The translations under genes and the position numbers were made by a program. Below are positions 45,509 through 58,436 of a stretch of 64,000 bases of DNA, in pieces (position 1 is the first letter of the stretch; every line of letters starts with the position of its first letter). The notes beneath the pieces are model-generated. The model did not search any database. It was not told where the DNA came from and saw nothing but the letters and a program-made list of their open reading frames with translations. The stretch comes from Datnioides undecimradiatus (taxonomy: Eukaryota; Chordata; Actinopteri; Lobotiformes; Datnioididae). The stretch spans positions 3,097,813-3,161,812 of the forward strand of contig WARS01000033.1 of the NCBI GenBank assembly GCA_008933995.1, written 5' to 3'.

Positions 45509-48500
45509 GTAAGTATGGACATGAATGGACTTATTGATAAATTTAACCTGATGAAATTATTTAGCTTCAACAAAAAGATCATGGGATCACCAAAGTCATT
45601 GCTTCATATCCGTAAGATATCTGTAAAAGACACTTTTTCACATAATTTTATGCCAATCCATCTAATAGTTGACTATGAAAGTATGGCTGAAACTAATTAA
45701 AAAACCTTTTAAAATCAGTAGCATGTATATTTCATAACACTGGGATATAATGAATTAGAAGCTGTGACAGTGACTGTGTATTTTCATGCCAGTCACTCAT
45801 TGTAAAGATCAGCTGAATGAGTTCAGACTGCTTCAAACCACCACCTGCTTAACTCAGTGAGGATGAGCACAGATAGACGCGTGTTCCTCAGAAAACCAGC
45901 ATCCAGATCCAGGAGCGGTAACAGCGTCGCCGGCTTCTCCTCATCAAATTAACAAAATAACAGCAACTGGAAAAACAAAACGGTTATTTGCATGCAAGGC
46001 TGCTTCCCAGGCATTAAGCAAACACTAATTAAATCAATCACAGACAATCCTGTTGATTGAATCAATGGCTGAGCTGTAATATAGAATAATTAGATCAGTT
46101 TCTTGGGCAGCAGTTATGTTCCTTAGACACTCTGTCAGCAGCAAAGTGGCTTACTTTGCTCCCATGGTGTCTTTATTCCTGTTTTAACTTTAGTTCATGA
46201 ATGTGTGAGTGACTTGTGCAGACCCTATGGCCACCATGGGCCAGAGGATCTGAGCATCAGTTGTTCTCTTCATGTTCCACTGGGAATCTAAGATTGGAAA
46301 TAGTCAAAATTAGCAAATGGAAAAAAATAATGGCCATGGACCAAATTTTTCTTATTACTTTTCATGTTAAAATGGAAACTTGCAGTCCAGCTATGATACC
46401 AATAAGCGCGAAAACTCATGCAGTCCAACAGATGGCCTCATCAGACATTCAGGATGGAGGCTCCACCCCTGACTCTGGGTACACAGCAGCACTTTTCAGG
46501 AATCCGCCTGCAGGTTACGACTTCAGGTCAGTGCTAAGACAGTCAGACGCTTGTCTGTAAGCATCAGGATGATTAAGATAAGAGTTCGGGGGAATGGTTG
46601 TTCTGCTGCCATGTGATCTAATGAACAGGAGCATCATGAAGCTAAAAGATGGAATTATGATTATTTTCAGCATTTTTGCATTTAAAATCAAAAAGCATCC
46701 CAGGAATCCTGCAAAGAGAGAAGTAATAACTAATTAATAAGTCTGTCATTTCAAATCTACAGATCAGATCTACACACTGTTTCTACACTTCTCATATGTT
46801 TATTTTTTGCTCTGGCAGAGCTCAAATTCAAGTATCCAGTGTTGCTTTTTATTGGAACAATTCAAAATGTATTGGTTTTAAATAGGAAGACCCGGTCCTC
46901 AGTCACAGCCATGGCTCTGGTTTCAATTCATTGAACACATCCTTGTGAAGTTTATCAAAGAAAGTTTTATAAAAGTAATCCTTTTCTTCCCGTGACTGTG
47001 CTGACAGCTGTGGACGGGGAGTGGGAGTGTACCTTTGGGGGTACACCCCCCCCCCGCACCCTTTGCACTCCTCATTGTATCAGACATGGGGTATTAAAAT
47101 GGATCCAAGATGAACTCCCCCATGCAGCCCAGCAGCTCTTGTGTCTTCCAGTCCGTGTAGTAATCCTTAATGTCTTTTTTTTCTGTTTTAATTGTGTTGG
47201 TGCTCAGAGACATGGAGAAAGTAGATCATGTCAGGCCGGATTAGCATGATTCATTTGAAATTTTGATTCAGCTAATTAAATGCTATAGCGTCCTTTTTTT
47301 CTTATATGTGGCTGATAGAGAATGGGGCTGGGAAGGGACAGCCTCTATCATCATTTCACCTGAGACCGAGTGAAGATGAAGAGTGGGGTGTGGGAGGGGA
47401 GTATGGGCGGGGGGGCAGAAAGCAGGCTGAAGACAGGGAAGAGGACAGAATCGAACAAAGCTGCATAATGTCTCTGCAGGATTCCCAGACAACATGCTAG
47501 AAAACACACATTTACTGGAAAATCAGTCGAAATGAGCTCCTTCAGGTTGACCTCAGGTTGTCCCCGAAAGTTCCTCTTTTCCCTTTCAAGCAGGTCCTTT
47601 TCCACAGAGCGCATGTTTTGACATGTCGCAGTAGGAAAAGCATGGGTAATGAACCCATAAATGATGGCTGAATTCTATTTAGCTTCTTCAGTTTCAAGGT
47701 CCTGCTATTGTTTGTGCTGACTCACTGTCACACTGTCGGAACTTACAGGGACACCTGAATGGAGCAGAGTCATTGTTAGCGTGATTAGTAGCACCCGTGA
47801 TTTTTCCTGCTCTGACATGTCAAAGCGTGTGCTGTGAAAAAGACTTTTTAGATCAAATTAGAATCAGTTTTGTTGTCACAGTAGTTTCTGTTGCAGTCAT
47901 TAAAACATGAGTGCAACAGAAACTAAAGTGACATCACCCCTGAAAGCAGAAGAAGACTGAATTTCTCAGTTTAGCAAACTGAGGTTTTCCTCTTATATCC
48001 TGGTCGGCATCAAGTACGTTGTGATCAGTAGCTTATTACAGCTAATGTTGGCTAGGATATGCTAACTTTAAAACAGGGTGCCCAAAATCTTTCACTAGAA
48101 GGGCAAAAAAATGCAACTAACTGGTTGTCCATGAGCTAAAGCAACACATATTGTGTTGTATTGTTATAATGCAATACATAATGGGTTAATTGTTTGCCAA
48201 CGCCATTCTTTTGTGCTCAGATCAAGAAAAAATAAGCTAATTATGGATCCTCCATGTTTAAAAAGCATTTTTACCTCAGCAGCTTATTGTATTCTATATT
48301 TTTAAATTTATTGTTAATTGTTTGTTGCTAGAAACATCTGACTGGCCAAATCAAACCTATGGTAGGCCAATTTTGGTCCTCAGGCCCCAGTTTGGGCAGC
48401 TTTGCTTCAGACAGATTTTAGTATGTAAATGACGTAACTTATTCTTCTCTACAGGTGTTACTTTGGGCTGCTGATCGCAGTAGTTGCATGATCTTTCTTT

Positions 48501-49453
48501 AAAGGGACTAAATGAATTACTACATAATACCCAGTTTTCATGGGTCTCAAGTTTGATCCCAGCTACACTTGCAAATGCATTTTGCATTTTGATGTTATTG
48601 TGTTGACAAATTTCTCCAAAGACATTTAACATTAAGATTACACCTGGGATACTACTCAAACCTCCTGATCACATTGTGCCATGATGACTCATACACACAG
48701 GCTCACAAGGGAAGACAGCATCAGCAATATTGCATTTTGTAATTTTCATAATGTGAAACCAGTTTTAGATAGTTCGTTGTCCGCTAGCTACAACTAAACC
48801 TTTAATGAGTTTGAATACCTTGAAGCTTTGGCAGGAATATGAATTGCAATGCGTACAAATGCAAGATATAAACACAACAGGGGCCCACTCATCAAAACGT
48901 TTGGTCCACTGCGCCACTAGCTGTCAAGAACTGGATACCTTTAAGGCTCACAGCATGAACCAAATGCAGTCTTTAAGAATATTAATCTGTACCATAGATG
49001 GTTCCCATAATTTATCACCCTGTGGTAAAATGTAAACAGTGTTTCAGAAACATTTTCTCATCAGCCATTGTGTTTATACTGTATCCTATCCACTTCCCAG
49101 ACAGTAAATTATTGATGCTCAGACAATCACAGGAAACCTGTTTTCCGATGATGAGAGATTTTAAATATTTTACCACTTTGAGGAGTCACCTTTGCTGGCC
49201 TATTTCCTGGGCGACAGAAGGACATTCGGATCAGTTTAGAGGTTGTGATCGGGGATCACACCACCCTGCTGAGGATTCAGAAAGAAGGGCAGTGTCTATT
49301 AATGGCCAACCCAGATGTCTGGAAACAGAGCAAAACAACCTAAATCTGTAGCAGCAGACATCCGGTGGGGGCGATCGTCTAGACAGCGTCTCAAGTGCTG
49401 CACTGAAGCATGTCTCAAGTACCACACCGCCTCTAACTACCTTTAACCTTCAG
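45509..49453. other. putative intron 5
   Basis: Several ORFs up to 117 codons, a poly-C tract at 47046-47056 and a G-rich tract near 47407. No named repeat and no further segment with paired splice sites in phase. Confidence 0.35.
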
Positions 49454-49518
49454 CTGGGACCTATATTGGTATGATAGACAGCTGTCGTCGTGTCTCACAT
49501 GCCTGTCGTGGCCTCTAG
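49454..49518 (+). other. possible exon 6
   Basis: A 65-base segment after 'ctctaactacctttaaccttcag' with donor 'cctctag|gtaagt'. In phase with exon 5 it reads WDLYWYDRQLSSC and on to LSWPL with no stop, leaving one base. The other two frames have stops. It would feed 54869 or 63291 in a frame starting with two bases. Short length makes this weak. Confidence 0.28.
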
Positions 49519-50605
49519 GTAAGTCAAACTAATGTGTAAATGAGACACTGATTCAATGTGACCGGTTTGTTGATGCTTCTGCTTTTGTTCAGACGGACAG
49601 GTCAGGTCAGCTCCGGCCTGGGAGGTGTTTTCTCCTGAACATGGGCCACATCACTTTTAGGACAGCTGCTTTGCTGCGCTGCCAGCCAGCTGCTAACCAG
49701 CTACACACACTCCGCATGGAAAAAAAGGGGAAACGTCTGAATCCTGATCCTTGCAATTTGCGAGCGTAATATCAGTAATACCGCATGTATTTATGTCAGT
49801 GTTGGAGTGTTGAAGCACTAAAACAGAGCACTTAAGTGACAGCACCGAGATGCTATCATTTAAATGACACCTGAGTGATTCGAACAGGCAGGAAGCTGTA
49901 ATTTCTTCTCCCGTGTCAAACCACTGTCACCTGCAAGCATCCTGTGCAGCCTGACATCTGTACGTCTTCCCACAGACTCATTCATTTTACTCACAGCCAT
50001 TTCAGTCTGCAGTTTGTATTTTTGAGCTACAGCTTCTTGGCTAAAACACCTGCAAAGTTTACTTGGCTGAAATTTGCATTCTTGTTTGTTGTCTTCCAGC
50101 TCAAGCCTTTTCATATTCATATAATATCTTTAAATGCCAACCCTGAACAACTGTGTGTTGCTGGATTTGCCACATACATCTTCTGATACAAATCCTCTGG
50201 AAGCAAAATATCCCAGCAGAAAGGGACCTGCTGATCAGGGATCAGACACCTTTCTGAACATATCACATCCACCTGGATTATGTACTAATCATAACACCTG
50301 ATGCATCGCTGGCAACAGCTTCAGTTGCTTCAGTGATTAGGATGCGCTAATACGTTTCAGATTTGATTAAAATTGAGTAATCATGATCATGAGGGGTTTT
50401 TGCTGGCAGGAAACAGAATGAGAAATGCGCATTTAAACGTATTAATAATAGAAGAGCTATGAAATGTCCCAGTCTTGACTATTCAAACATTTTATTTGTG
50501 TAGGTTAACTGTGGATGTTGACTGCATTTATGCTGAACTTTTATCCTGGCTGCTGTACAATTTTCCTTTCACTCACAAACACGTCCAGACACAGATGACA
50601 AGCAG
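49519..50605. other. no gene recognised
   Basis: ORFs of 80-86 codons are unassigned. No repeat identified. Confidence 0.35.
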
Positions 50606-50768
50606 CAGCCATGCAAGGCAGTGTCCAAACCGTTGGGAGCAATTTGGGGTTCAGAGCATTGCTTAAGGCAACTCTGACATGTGGGCAGGAGGAGCAGACG
50701 AGGATGAAACCACCAACCCAGCGATTAGCGGATGACTGTTCTACCTGCTGAGCTACAGGCTGGGCGCC
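50606..50768 (-). repeat. tRNA-derived SINE, inverse orientation, second copy
   Basis: 'gagcaatttggggttcagag' and 'ttctacctgctgagctacag' match the family of 21577-21806. The inverse of the second block is a good tRNA A-box region (AGCTCAGCAGGTAGAA). The A-box is well kept but no complete cloverleaf is present. Confidence 0.85.
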
Positions 50769-51559
50769 ACACTGGAGAAACATGCAGCTGGTTTGTGGGT
50801 GTAGCTGAGAAATGGAGCCACAGCTGGTTTAGCCACGCACTTTGAATCGTGTAGCTCACAAAGGGTGGATGGTGATGTTCATGAGAGCTTCTGGTGGTGT
50901 CACTAGTGCTTAGCCTCCACAGACTTCAGTTTCTCCATAATTGTTAATGGGGCTAAGGTCAGGTGGCTGGTCAGGACTCCTTGGTTTTGTTTGGTTGTTG
51001 CGGAGCCTTTAGGTGTATTTGGGTTCTTGCTGCTATGTGGGTCCTTTTTCACAAAGATGCAGCATCTTTCACTCTCAGTTATATACACTGCTGCATCATC
51101 CTGTCTCCTTACATACACTCTCCTCTTCCCAACATAAATTCCATTAATTCCATCAGCTGGCAAGAAGCTAAACCTGTCGTGAGATAACTGATACAGACAT
51201 TAATTTGTTTGTTTTTTTGGCAGTTGCTCTGAGTGTTGCTTTTTGTAAATTATGAGATACTTTTCCTTTATTGAGCCTCCAACATTTTGGCATTGAAATG
51301 AACCAATGTGAGAAGTTTAATGGTGAAAACGCTTCCATTCATTAAGATCTGAGACATGAGATATGAAGCACTGGCCTACTTTTTTATTTAAATTTTTATA
51401 CCTTATGGGTCATAAACCAAGATGTTTGGTAGCACTCTATAAATCTACAAGAAAGTGTAGTTTTCTATAAGTTTATCATATCTATAGATATTTTTTATAG
51501 AACCAAGGCAGTCCATTACATGAAGTGCAAGTATAAGGTACGATATTTTCCCTGTTAAA
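50769..51559. other. no supported gene
   Basis: Minus-strand translation near 50940-50980 gives SPDQPPDLSPINN, faintly like the SPDLNPIEN motif of Tc1 transposases. Nothing else of such a gene is visible. Confidence 0.3.
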
Positions 51560-51702
51560 TGTTGTAGCATGAAATTAAATACTTAAGTATTATATAAGTA
51601 TTTTTACAAAATACTTATTTAATAAGTGAGAAACACCTCCAAACTGTAATTAAATACAGCATTTTCATAAGTGAAGTTAGTTACTTTCCGCCACTGCTAC
51701 AT
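51560..51702 (+). repeat. 'tacttaagta...gttactttccgccactg' repeat
   Basis: 'aatacttaagtattatat', 'tacaaaatacttatttaa' and 'gttactttccgccactgc' are end-type motifs of a common teleost repeat. A fragment of the same type lies at 4690-4750. Confidence 0.6.
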
Positions 51703-52961
51703 CGCTACATCTGATGCAATACTGTACAGATGTCTTATATGTTATTGAATGTTACTGAATACAGAATTTAGTCTGACAATTCAGGGGCAGGTTAATAATG
51801 AAGAGTTTTAGGAAATGAAGAATCGTTGAAGCAGAAAAAAGGCCTGAAGGTTCCAAACAATATTTTCCATTACATCGTTCCTGGCTGTTCTAGTCTTTGA
51901 GCCCAACGCTGATGCCAGAAACATTATTCCACTAAAGTGCTGTACTAGCGATGTGCAGAGCTTCATGAATGCTTATATGGGAGTGGCAATCTCTAGATGG
52001 GTGTCAACTTGAGGTCACTACCACTCATTTGACCTTTGAACTCAATTCTGCCCCGTGTTATTCTCCGGAGAATCGACTGGGCCAGTTGAATCATGCGTAT
52101 GTTCCTCCTGTCAATGAATTACTAGACAATCCCCCATTCCTGTATTCACGACTGACTGCACCAGTGGATTTTAACTGAACACTACATCACTCACACTGTC
52201 CGGCTCCCCAGAGACTGTCAGCTGTGTCAGGAGGGATGATTTAGAGGGTTTGAAGATAAGGACGCTCATGGCTTCAATGAGGTTACTCAACACAATTAGA
52301 AAATACTTTTTATTCCCTTTCTGATGGATGAGAAATTTGATCATGTTTTGTCAGTTACTTGTGTTTTTAATGGAATGTGTTGTGATTTAAAAACATTGTT
52401 TAAACCCAAGAAAATATCAAGATATACATATCAATTGATTTTTATCATTTTCATCACACAAGTAACCACAAAAATATGCAATGTGACATAAAGTGCATGT
52501 GTCTGAAATGAGTTATCTCCTGGGAGCAGTTTTTATTTAGTCCTGTGCTGTGAGGTCGCTGGAAGGAAGTGGAAGACAGCTTAATTAGTGCATGACCTCT
52601 GGTGTAGTGTAAAAACAACAAAAGACTTCATATTTTCCATGTTGGACTGGTTGGATAAAGCATTCTTGCATCTAAGGAAGCAGCTCCTACTGTCTAAAGG
52701 TGTGTTCAGGCTGAACCGAAGCTAAACTCTTCGTGGCTCCTCATAGGCTTTGCAGTTTGGGAGCTAGCTAACTGGTGAGTACATTATCTGGCTGTGGAGA
52801 ATTAACAGGGGCTGCTCAAAAATGGCAGACTTTGTGCAATTTGGATTAAAACGTTGTAGTCTGTGCACACTTTAAAACTAAACTTAATTTGTTTTCTCAC
52901 CCTACAGGAGCAACAGTAGCATTCATTTGAAGTTGTGTTTGCAAGCTCCTGATGAATTGGA
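51703..52961. other. no gene recognised
   Basis: Unassigned non-coding sequence. A small acceptor/donor pair 19 bases apart at 52750-52772 is judged chance. Confidence 0.35.
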
Positions 52962-53075
52962 GTCCAACATTCGCTCTCATTTTAGCTCCATTTTAGTCTC
53001 CTCCACCTCCACAGGGAAATATCTGTCTATTTAGCTTCAAATGCTCCATTATGTTCACCAGCAGGCCAGGCAGGG
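52962..53075 (+). repeat. dispersed repeat copy 3 ('gagggaaatatctg' family)
   Basis: 'cattttagctccattttag', 'ctccacctccacagggaaat', 'atctgtctatttagc' and 'atgctccattatgttcacca' align with 6315-6479 and 33384-33520. The last block is present only here. Confidence 0.65.
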
Positions 53076-54868
53076 AGTGTACAGCGAATTCATCAGAGCT
53101 GAGGACAGCGAGACTAAACTGAAACAGTAAAGTTTTAGGCTGTAAAACCAAGACCTAAAAGACACCAAAACAGCTGCGCAGAGTTGAGGTAAACTGCAGA
53201 GTTGCACTTTGGGTGACACATGACTGGATAGGCAAGGCGCTCATATTTCTGAAGATTTTAAGCAACTAGCATTTATGTCATAATACTCAAATTTGTTCAT
53301 GAGGGACAGATGTTAACTGTTCAGTGAGTCATATGGGATTGAGACATTGTGTCCTGGATGAAAAACCCAAACGTGTTTAGGTGTTGACGCAACGTTCGGT
53401 TGAGCTTTTTTAACGGTCTGGGAACATTTATATACGTCAGCAGATCCAACCTTTAGGTGACCCTTCACTGAGTGACCCTGCTCACTGGCTGCTAATCAAC
53501 TTCAACTGACCTTGCTTCCCTGTAACCCTCAGATGACGTCATGCTCCATTCGCCAGCTGACCAAGCATGAAATGCTTATTGGGTTCCAAACTGTGAGATC
53601 TGGTGTTGTGCTGAGCCCCTGTGCTGCCAGGCCAGTTTGGCTAGTGGCATAAATCAGGTGAAGGGAGCGGGGCGTGAGGGACGTGATTATCCAGATGCCA
53701 TCTATTTTTAGATTGATGCTGAAGAGATGGAGACTTATTGGTACAGAAATAGAGAGAGATTGATGAAGAAAGGGAGACAGGAAAACTTAGATTAAAAGAA
53801 AGAAACAGGAACAAAGGGATGAGAAAGACAAGAGGGAGGCGGGGGGTGGGGGTTCCAAAGGCTTAATGACCATTTGCACAGCTCATTGGTCAGAAAGAAC
53901 AACCTTGGCAACCTTGACGCAGCCCAGGAAAAGCTATCCATATATCTGGCACTTTACAAGCTGCATTAGCTACCTTATCCAGCTGTATTACCTGCCTACC
54001 ATCGGCATGCATCAGCAGTCCTGGCCGCCCGCATCATCAGTCTGAGACAGATGCCTCGATCTATACTGCCACAGTACTTAGCAGCTGCTGTCAGCCACAG
54101 AAATGGCTGCCTTCAGTCATGAGCAAGGGCGCTCTCCTAACACAGTCATACCATGCTCCAAATCCATAAAGCATGAGTCATAATGCTTTATAATGCATTT
54201 TATTTGGTACGATTATGATATATGAGCATCTCTATTTAAGCATATAGGCTACAATATGATCTGGGGTTTAAGAACCACCCGAAAAACATAAACTAAACAT
54301 GAAATGATCTCCTCATGTTAGCTATCCTGGCCAACTGCATATGGATTTACCTCTGGGGTAAGCAATCTAGCCTAGACTTTTCTGATGTCCTTGAAACATA
54401 ATAACGTGAACAAACCATGTCTTGTCTATTTATTGTATGGTTTTTCTCTTTTTGATTATTTAATGTCTCATCATGCATGTAAAGAAACCACCATGCACAG
54501 ATCTCCAATTACCATTAGCTTCAGTGACTTATCCAGGGTATCTTCCCCACTTTTGGTTGGACAAGATGCAAAACTGAAAATACTATTCCAGAGTCTAGCA
54601 AACTGCCCTGCCACTGCAGTCTCATTTGTTCTTACAACAAAGGTGGCAATTGCAATTATTATTATTATATGACTACATGTAATTATTTAGCTAGGCTTAA
54701 TTAGCTTCTTTTACAATGTAACGGATATACTGTGGTTTGTTAACAAGTGAAATAACATAAAGACGAACTGTGTTTAATTCCTTTTAAATACGCTCAATCA
54801 AATGTATAGCATAAGGATTGGATTGGATCTAAATGTAGAAGTAATGGTTTTTCTGTTGTTCTTTACAG
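53076..54868. other. no gene recognised
   Basis: Unassigned. A purine-rich stretch lies at 53750-53850. A 95-codon + ORF at 54385-54672 has no family. Confidence 0.35.
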
Positions 54869-55038
54869 CAGGTGGGGGACATCGTCACTGTCAAAAGTAC
54901 CTCAGAGGCAGATGTGGACCCTGGTTGAAATATCAGAATGTCCTCTGTAATGTGCTCAAACTAACATTCTACATACAAACGGGCCTTGAAATGAAATCTA
55001 GTTATCAGCACTCCATAAGCTCATCAATAGTTCACTGA
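54869..55038 (+). other. possible terminal exon with tandem acceptor
   Basis: A very strong acceptor 'tttttctgttgttctttacag' is followed at once by a second CAG, giving a NAGNAG tandem acceptor (54868 or 54871). No donor follows in a suitable place, so it would be a last exon. Joined to exon 5 directly it gives 27 or so codons (WGTSSLSKVPQRQMW...) to a TAA. Joined through 49454-49518 it reads GHRHCQKYLRGRCGPW and on to a stop at 55036-55038. ATTAAA at 55326-55331 with T/G-rich sequence after it could serve as a polyadenylation signal. Confidence 0.28.
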
Positions 55039-56489
55039 TTAAGTCCATTACCATGTGAGTTCTCCCTCCTTGGCGCACCATTTCAGTCCGGTTCCTCACG
55101 ATAAATTTGACCTTCATATAATGAGCTTTCCCTTTATGCAACACAGAGCTGCGCCATCAGTCAGTTTTCGCTTAGCCAGGCTATCTGGCACACCATCAGG
55201 TGCTATAACGGAGCAGGTGCCGGGGTCTCAGAGCTGTGATTGTGTTTTGAGCAGGGTATTTCCTCAAGGCTCCCCTCCCCACTTCTCTCTCTCTCTGAGC
55301 AGCTGGACGTCTCCATGCTCGCCTGATTAAAATAGAAATGCTGTTGTCATTATGTTTTGTATTATTTATATATAAAGCTTAGAGTAGTTTTATGTGTATT
55401 TTGTGTTTTTCTTAATGTGGCACTTAAAGAGAGTGTGTCAAAAATTATAATGGAGGTAAATCAATGTCAAAACAATCAACCATTCTTGTTTGTAAGTATT
55501 AAAACAAAAGATGCAAAGGAACATGTGCAAACAATGTGCATTAAAACAAATTGGTGCACGATCAGCTCAGGCCTCTACATCTTGTCTTTAATAACATAAT
55601 TCTCTACAAAGATAGGAATATTTTGTGCACGATACATATGTTATAGTTGGTGGTTGAGTGACTGATGGACTGCGTCTGCATTTGGTATTTGACAAGAAAA
55701 CTCAACAATTATAATGTAACTTCTAATCCATTCAGAGCTCCTGTTTTTGCCTATGACCAAGTCAGTAATCCACGTCTTTTTAGATATTCTTCATTTTGAA
55801 GTTCTAATCTTTAAGAATCATTATTTTGATGTTATTCGCAAAGTATTCACAGTCTGTTATTTCCTGTCTCAGCAGGACTTTTCATTGTTTCCTGTCTCAG
55901 TTGGGATTCAACTTATGGAGCCATGAACTGTCAATCCACAGGAATCAATTTATGCAGGCACAAGGTTTGATGTGGAGGACGGAACGCAGTGATTTCAGCG
56001 TCAGACAGCTGCCTTTCCCAGTCGTCTTTGTGAAAATGAATTGACACAATGCATTGTCTCTGTCCACAGTGCAGAGCTGTCCCCCGTGCTTGGTGCACTT
56101 GTCATGTCACATGGTGCTACAATAAAATCATGGGAAAAATAATAGATAAATAATCAAATAAATATTAAATTACAGTGGTTAGTTTTATGAAATTGCAGTT
56201 GAAAACAGTGTTCTCTCATTTACATTGTTCTTTGTGTCTTTTCATTCCAAAAACCCTCAGTATCACAAGGGGGTGTAGACTTTTTACTTCCAGTGATAAA
56301 GTCGCACAGACTTTATTCATCCATGCAGGTTTTATATTTTTGTAAAACTTTTCAAGGACTGGAAAAGGTGATTTTTTTTATGTGCATGACGTCAACCTAA
56401 TGCACAGGTGCAGTTGGCTGCACAATACAAGTAAACCAAACCCTTGTTGTTGCTGCATTCAGTGAGAATCCTAACCTAACATGACTATT
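55039..56489. other. no gene recognised
   Basis: AT-rich sequence with possible polyadenylation signals (ATTAAA at 55326, AATAAA near 56126). No other feature. Confidence 0.35.
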
Positions 56490-56878
56490 CATGCCCCACA
56501 AGACTCACTTCTGTATGGTAAACATAAAACTGCAGCCTGCTACTGTTTAGCTTAGCTTAGCTTAGCGCAAAGACCGGAAACAGTTGGAAACTACATGTCT
56601 GTGAATGTGTGTTAAAATTGCATGTTTTGATTTTTCACAAAACAGCTATTCATCACCAGTGACTCTTCCTCAGCCAGGAGCAGCGACTCCCGCTTCTCAT
56701 TACCATGATGTTGCCAGGCAACCGGCGGAGACCCCAGGAAGCTAGGCTCAGGTAAGCAGCTGCTGGCATTAGCTCCAGGTTGACTGGACAGATATATTGA
56801 CCTTCTTATCTAACGCTTAGCAAGGACGGAAATGAGGAGCAATTCCCGAAAATGCCAAACTGTTCCTTTAAAAGAATG
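56490..56878. repeat. composite 'agcttagcttagc' dispersed repeat
   Basis: 'gtatggtaaacataaaactg', 'gcttagcttagcttagc', 'aaagaccggaaacag', 'gatgttgccaggcaacc', 'tatctaacgcttagc' and 'gccaaactgttcctttaa' are the successive landmarks of a common teleost repeat. Its right end is inverted relative to the left, which suggests terminal inverted repeats. No ORF belongs to it. Confidence 0.65.
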
Positions 56879-58390
56879 ACGCTTTGAAAAGTGTAATTGT
56901 GGCAGGTCTTCCCAGGTGAGCTGCACTTTGGATTTTGAATAGTTTGCATGATGCATAAAGTATTGCAACTTGTGCAATTTTGACATGCGATTGATTTTCC
57001 TGTAATTATCTTCCACCCTTTTACCCACACGCTTGCCAACCATGACAACAGATAGCTGTTCTTGTGCATCTCATCACAATTGAGCCGACGTGCAATGTTC
57101 CAGCTATTAAGCAGCTGAAGTTAATGTCTGCTCGAGATAATATCCTCCCTTTATGCTGGCCTCTGTGTCATCTAAATTATATTTTGACTCTGGCCAATAT
57201 GTTCAGAGATATGTTAGGTGATTACTATTGGACTTCGGCTGTAATGTAGCATAAAAAGGCTCTTTCCTGCCTCAATTTAGCCAGGGGCTATTTGTTAGGG
57301 GTTTTTTTCACGCACCACCTGCTTTTAGATAAATAAAACATGCTGCCATGTCAGCCTGGGCCCCTTATAACTTAGTTTCCTCAGGAAAATACAAGCTGGT
57401 ATGGTAAAGAATTCTATGCAGGTTGAAAAATGAGGCGAGTGATGCAGAATGGGTTGCTGCAGACCTGCCGTAGCTTCGAGGCACATCGTGGAAATGAGAC
57501 TGACGGATTCAAAGCAGTCCATTGGTATCGTTCTTTCAGCCCGGATAAAAAGAGACAGGAACAACAATTCTTTGGTTTTAGAGATAAAGCAGAATATCTC
57601 ATCTGGTGCAACGTGTAGCCAGAGGAAATGGGTTGCATCACAATAGTCTGCGTTATAGTGCCGCAAACAGCATACGGAGCCCTTTTCTCCATTTCTGTGC
57701 AGTTCTTCTGTTTTATTCACTCCCCTCTCCAGCAGGCAGGCAGCTGCAGGGACTGTGTTTTGGACCCACGGCACCTGATGCGTTCAGCTTTGGTAGCCCC
57801 GTCTGTGGCAGGCTTTTCTAGGATATCGTCGTATTGCTTGATATTATTTGGCTTTAATCCATTATAATTTCAGACACACTCAGAGACCCGGCACCGGAGT
57901 TGTAAGTCCTCATTAGCAGTAATAATATCCAGCTGGCCCCTCTTGATGCCTAGTACCAATGAGCTGGAGGCCTATCGACAAGGAAAAAGGTGCTGCTGGT
58001 TTTGACACCGTGCCAGAGAGCGGACGTGGGGTGGGTGGGTGGGGACTGAATGTGGAAAACAAGGGGTCATATAAAGGCCCGAACACACTGTCTGATGTTT
58101 TATCATTCTGGGTGTTGTTAGTAAAAACGTGTCCAGTGACCGTTGATCTATGACGGCTCATGGTCGGTGCTGCAGGGATGAATACACAGAGTTTTGACGT
58201 GTCACATGAAACAATGTTCACTTCAGATTCAAAGCTCTTTCTGTGAATTGTGTCTTTACTTAAACTGAACCAAAACATGTCCACCATTCTCAGTGATCAT
58301 CACTGATGCAATAGTGTTTGCTGTTATTTCAGTATTGACATTGAAGTGAACAGTAAAGAAGTCTTTTGGACACTGAGCGAATTTGATGTT
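56879..58390. other. no gene recognised
   Basis: Overlapping ORFs of 60-149 codons on both strands at 57325-58287 share no family and lack splice pairs. A 28-base segment at 57874-57901 between an AG and gtaagt is too short to judge. Confidence 0.35.
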
Positions 58391-58400
58391 CACACACACT

Positions 58401-58433
<33 letters not shown>
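58391..58433 (+). repeat. (CA)n microsatellite
   Basis: Two CA runs, about 5 and 15 units, split by 'ctgga'. Confidence 0.97.

Positions 58434-58436
<3 letters not shown>

Noticed and set aside
50930-50985. Tc1 transposase fragment (SPDQPPDLSPINN)
   Set aside because: Only about a dozen residues resemble the motif. No catalytic D block or inverted repeats nearby.
57325-57774. 149-codon minus-strand ORF
   Set aside because: Overlapped by several other open frames on both strands; no domain or splice sites.
57874-57901. 28-base microexon between AG and gtaagt
   Set aside because: Too short for frame evidence, and the last exon bases TT before the donor are poor.
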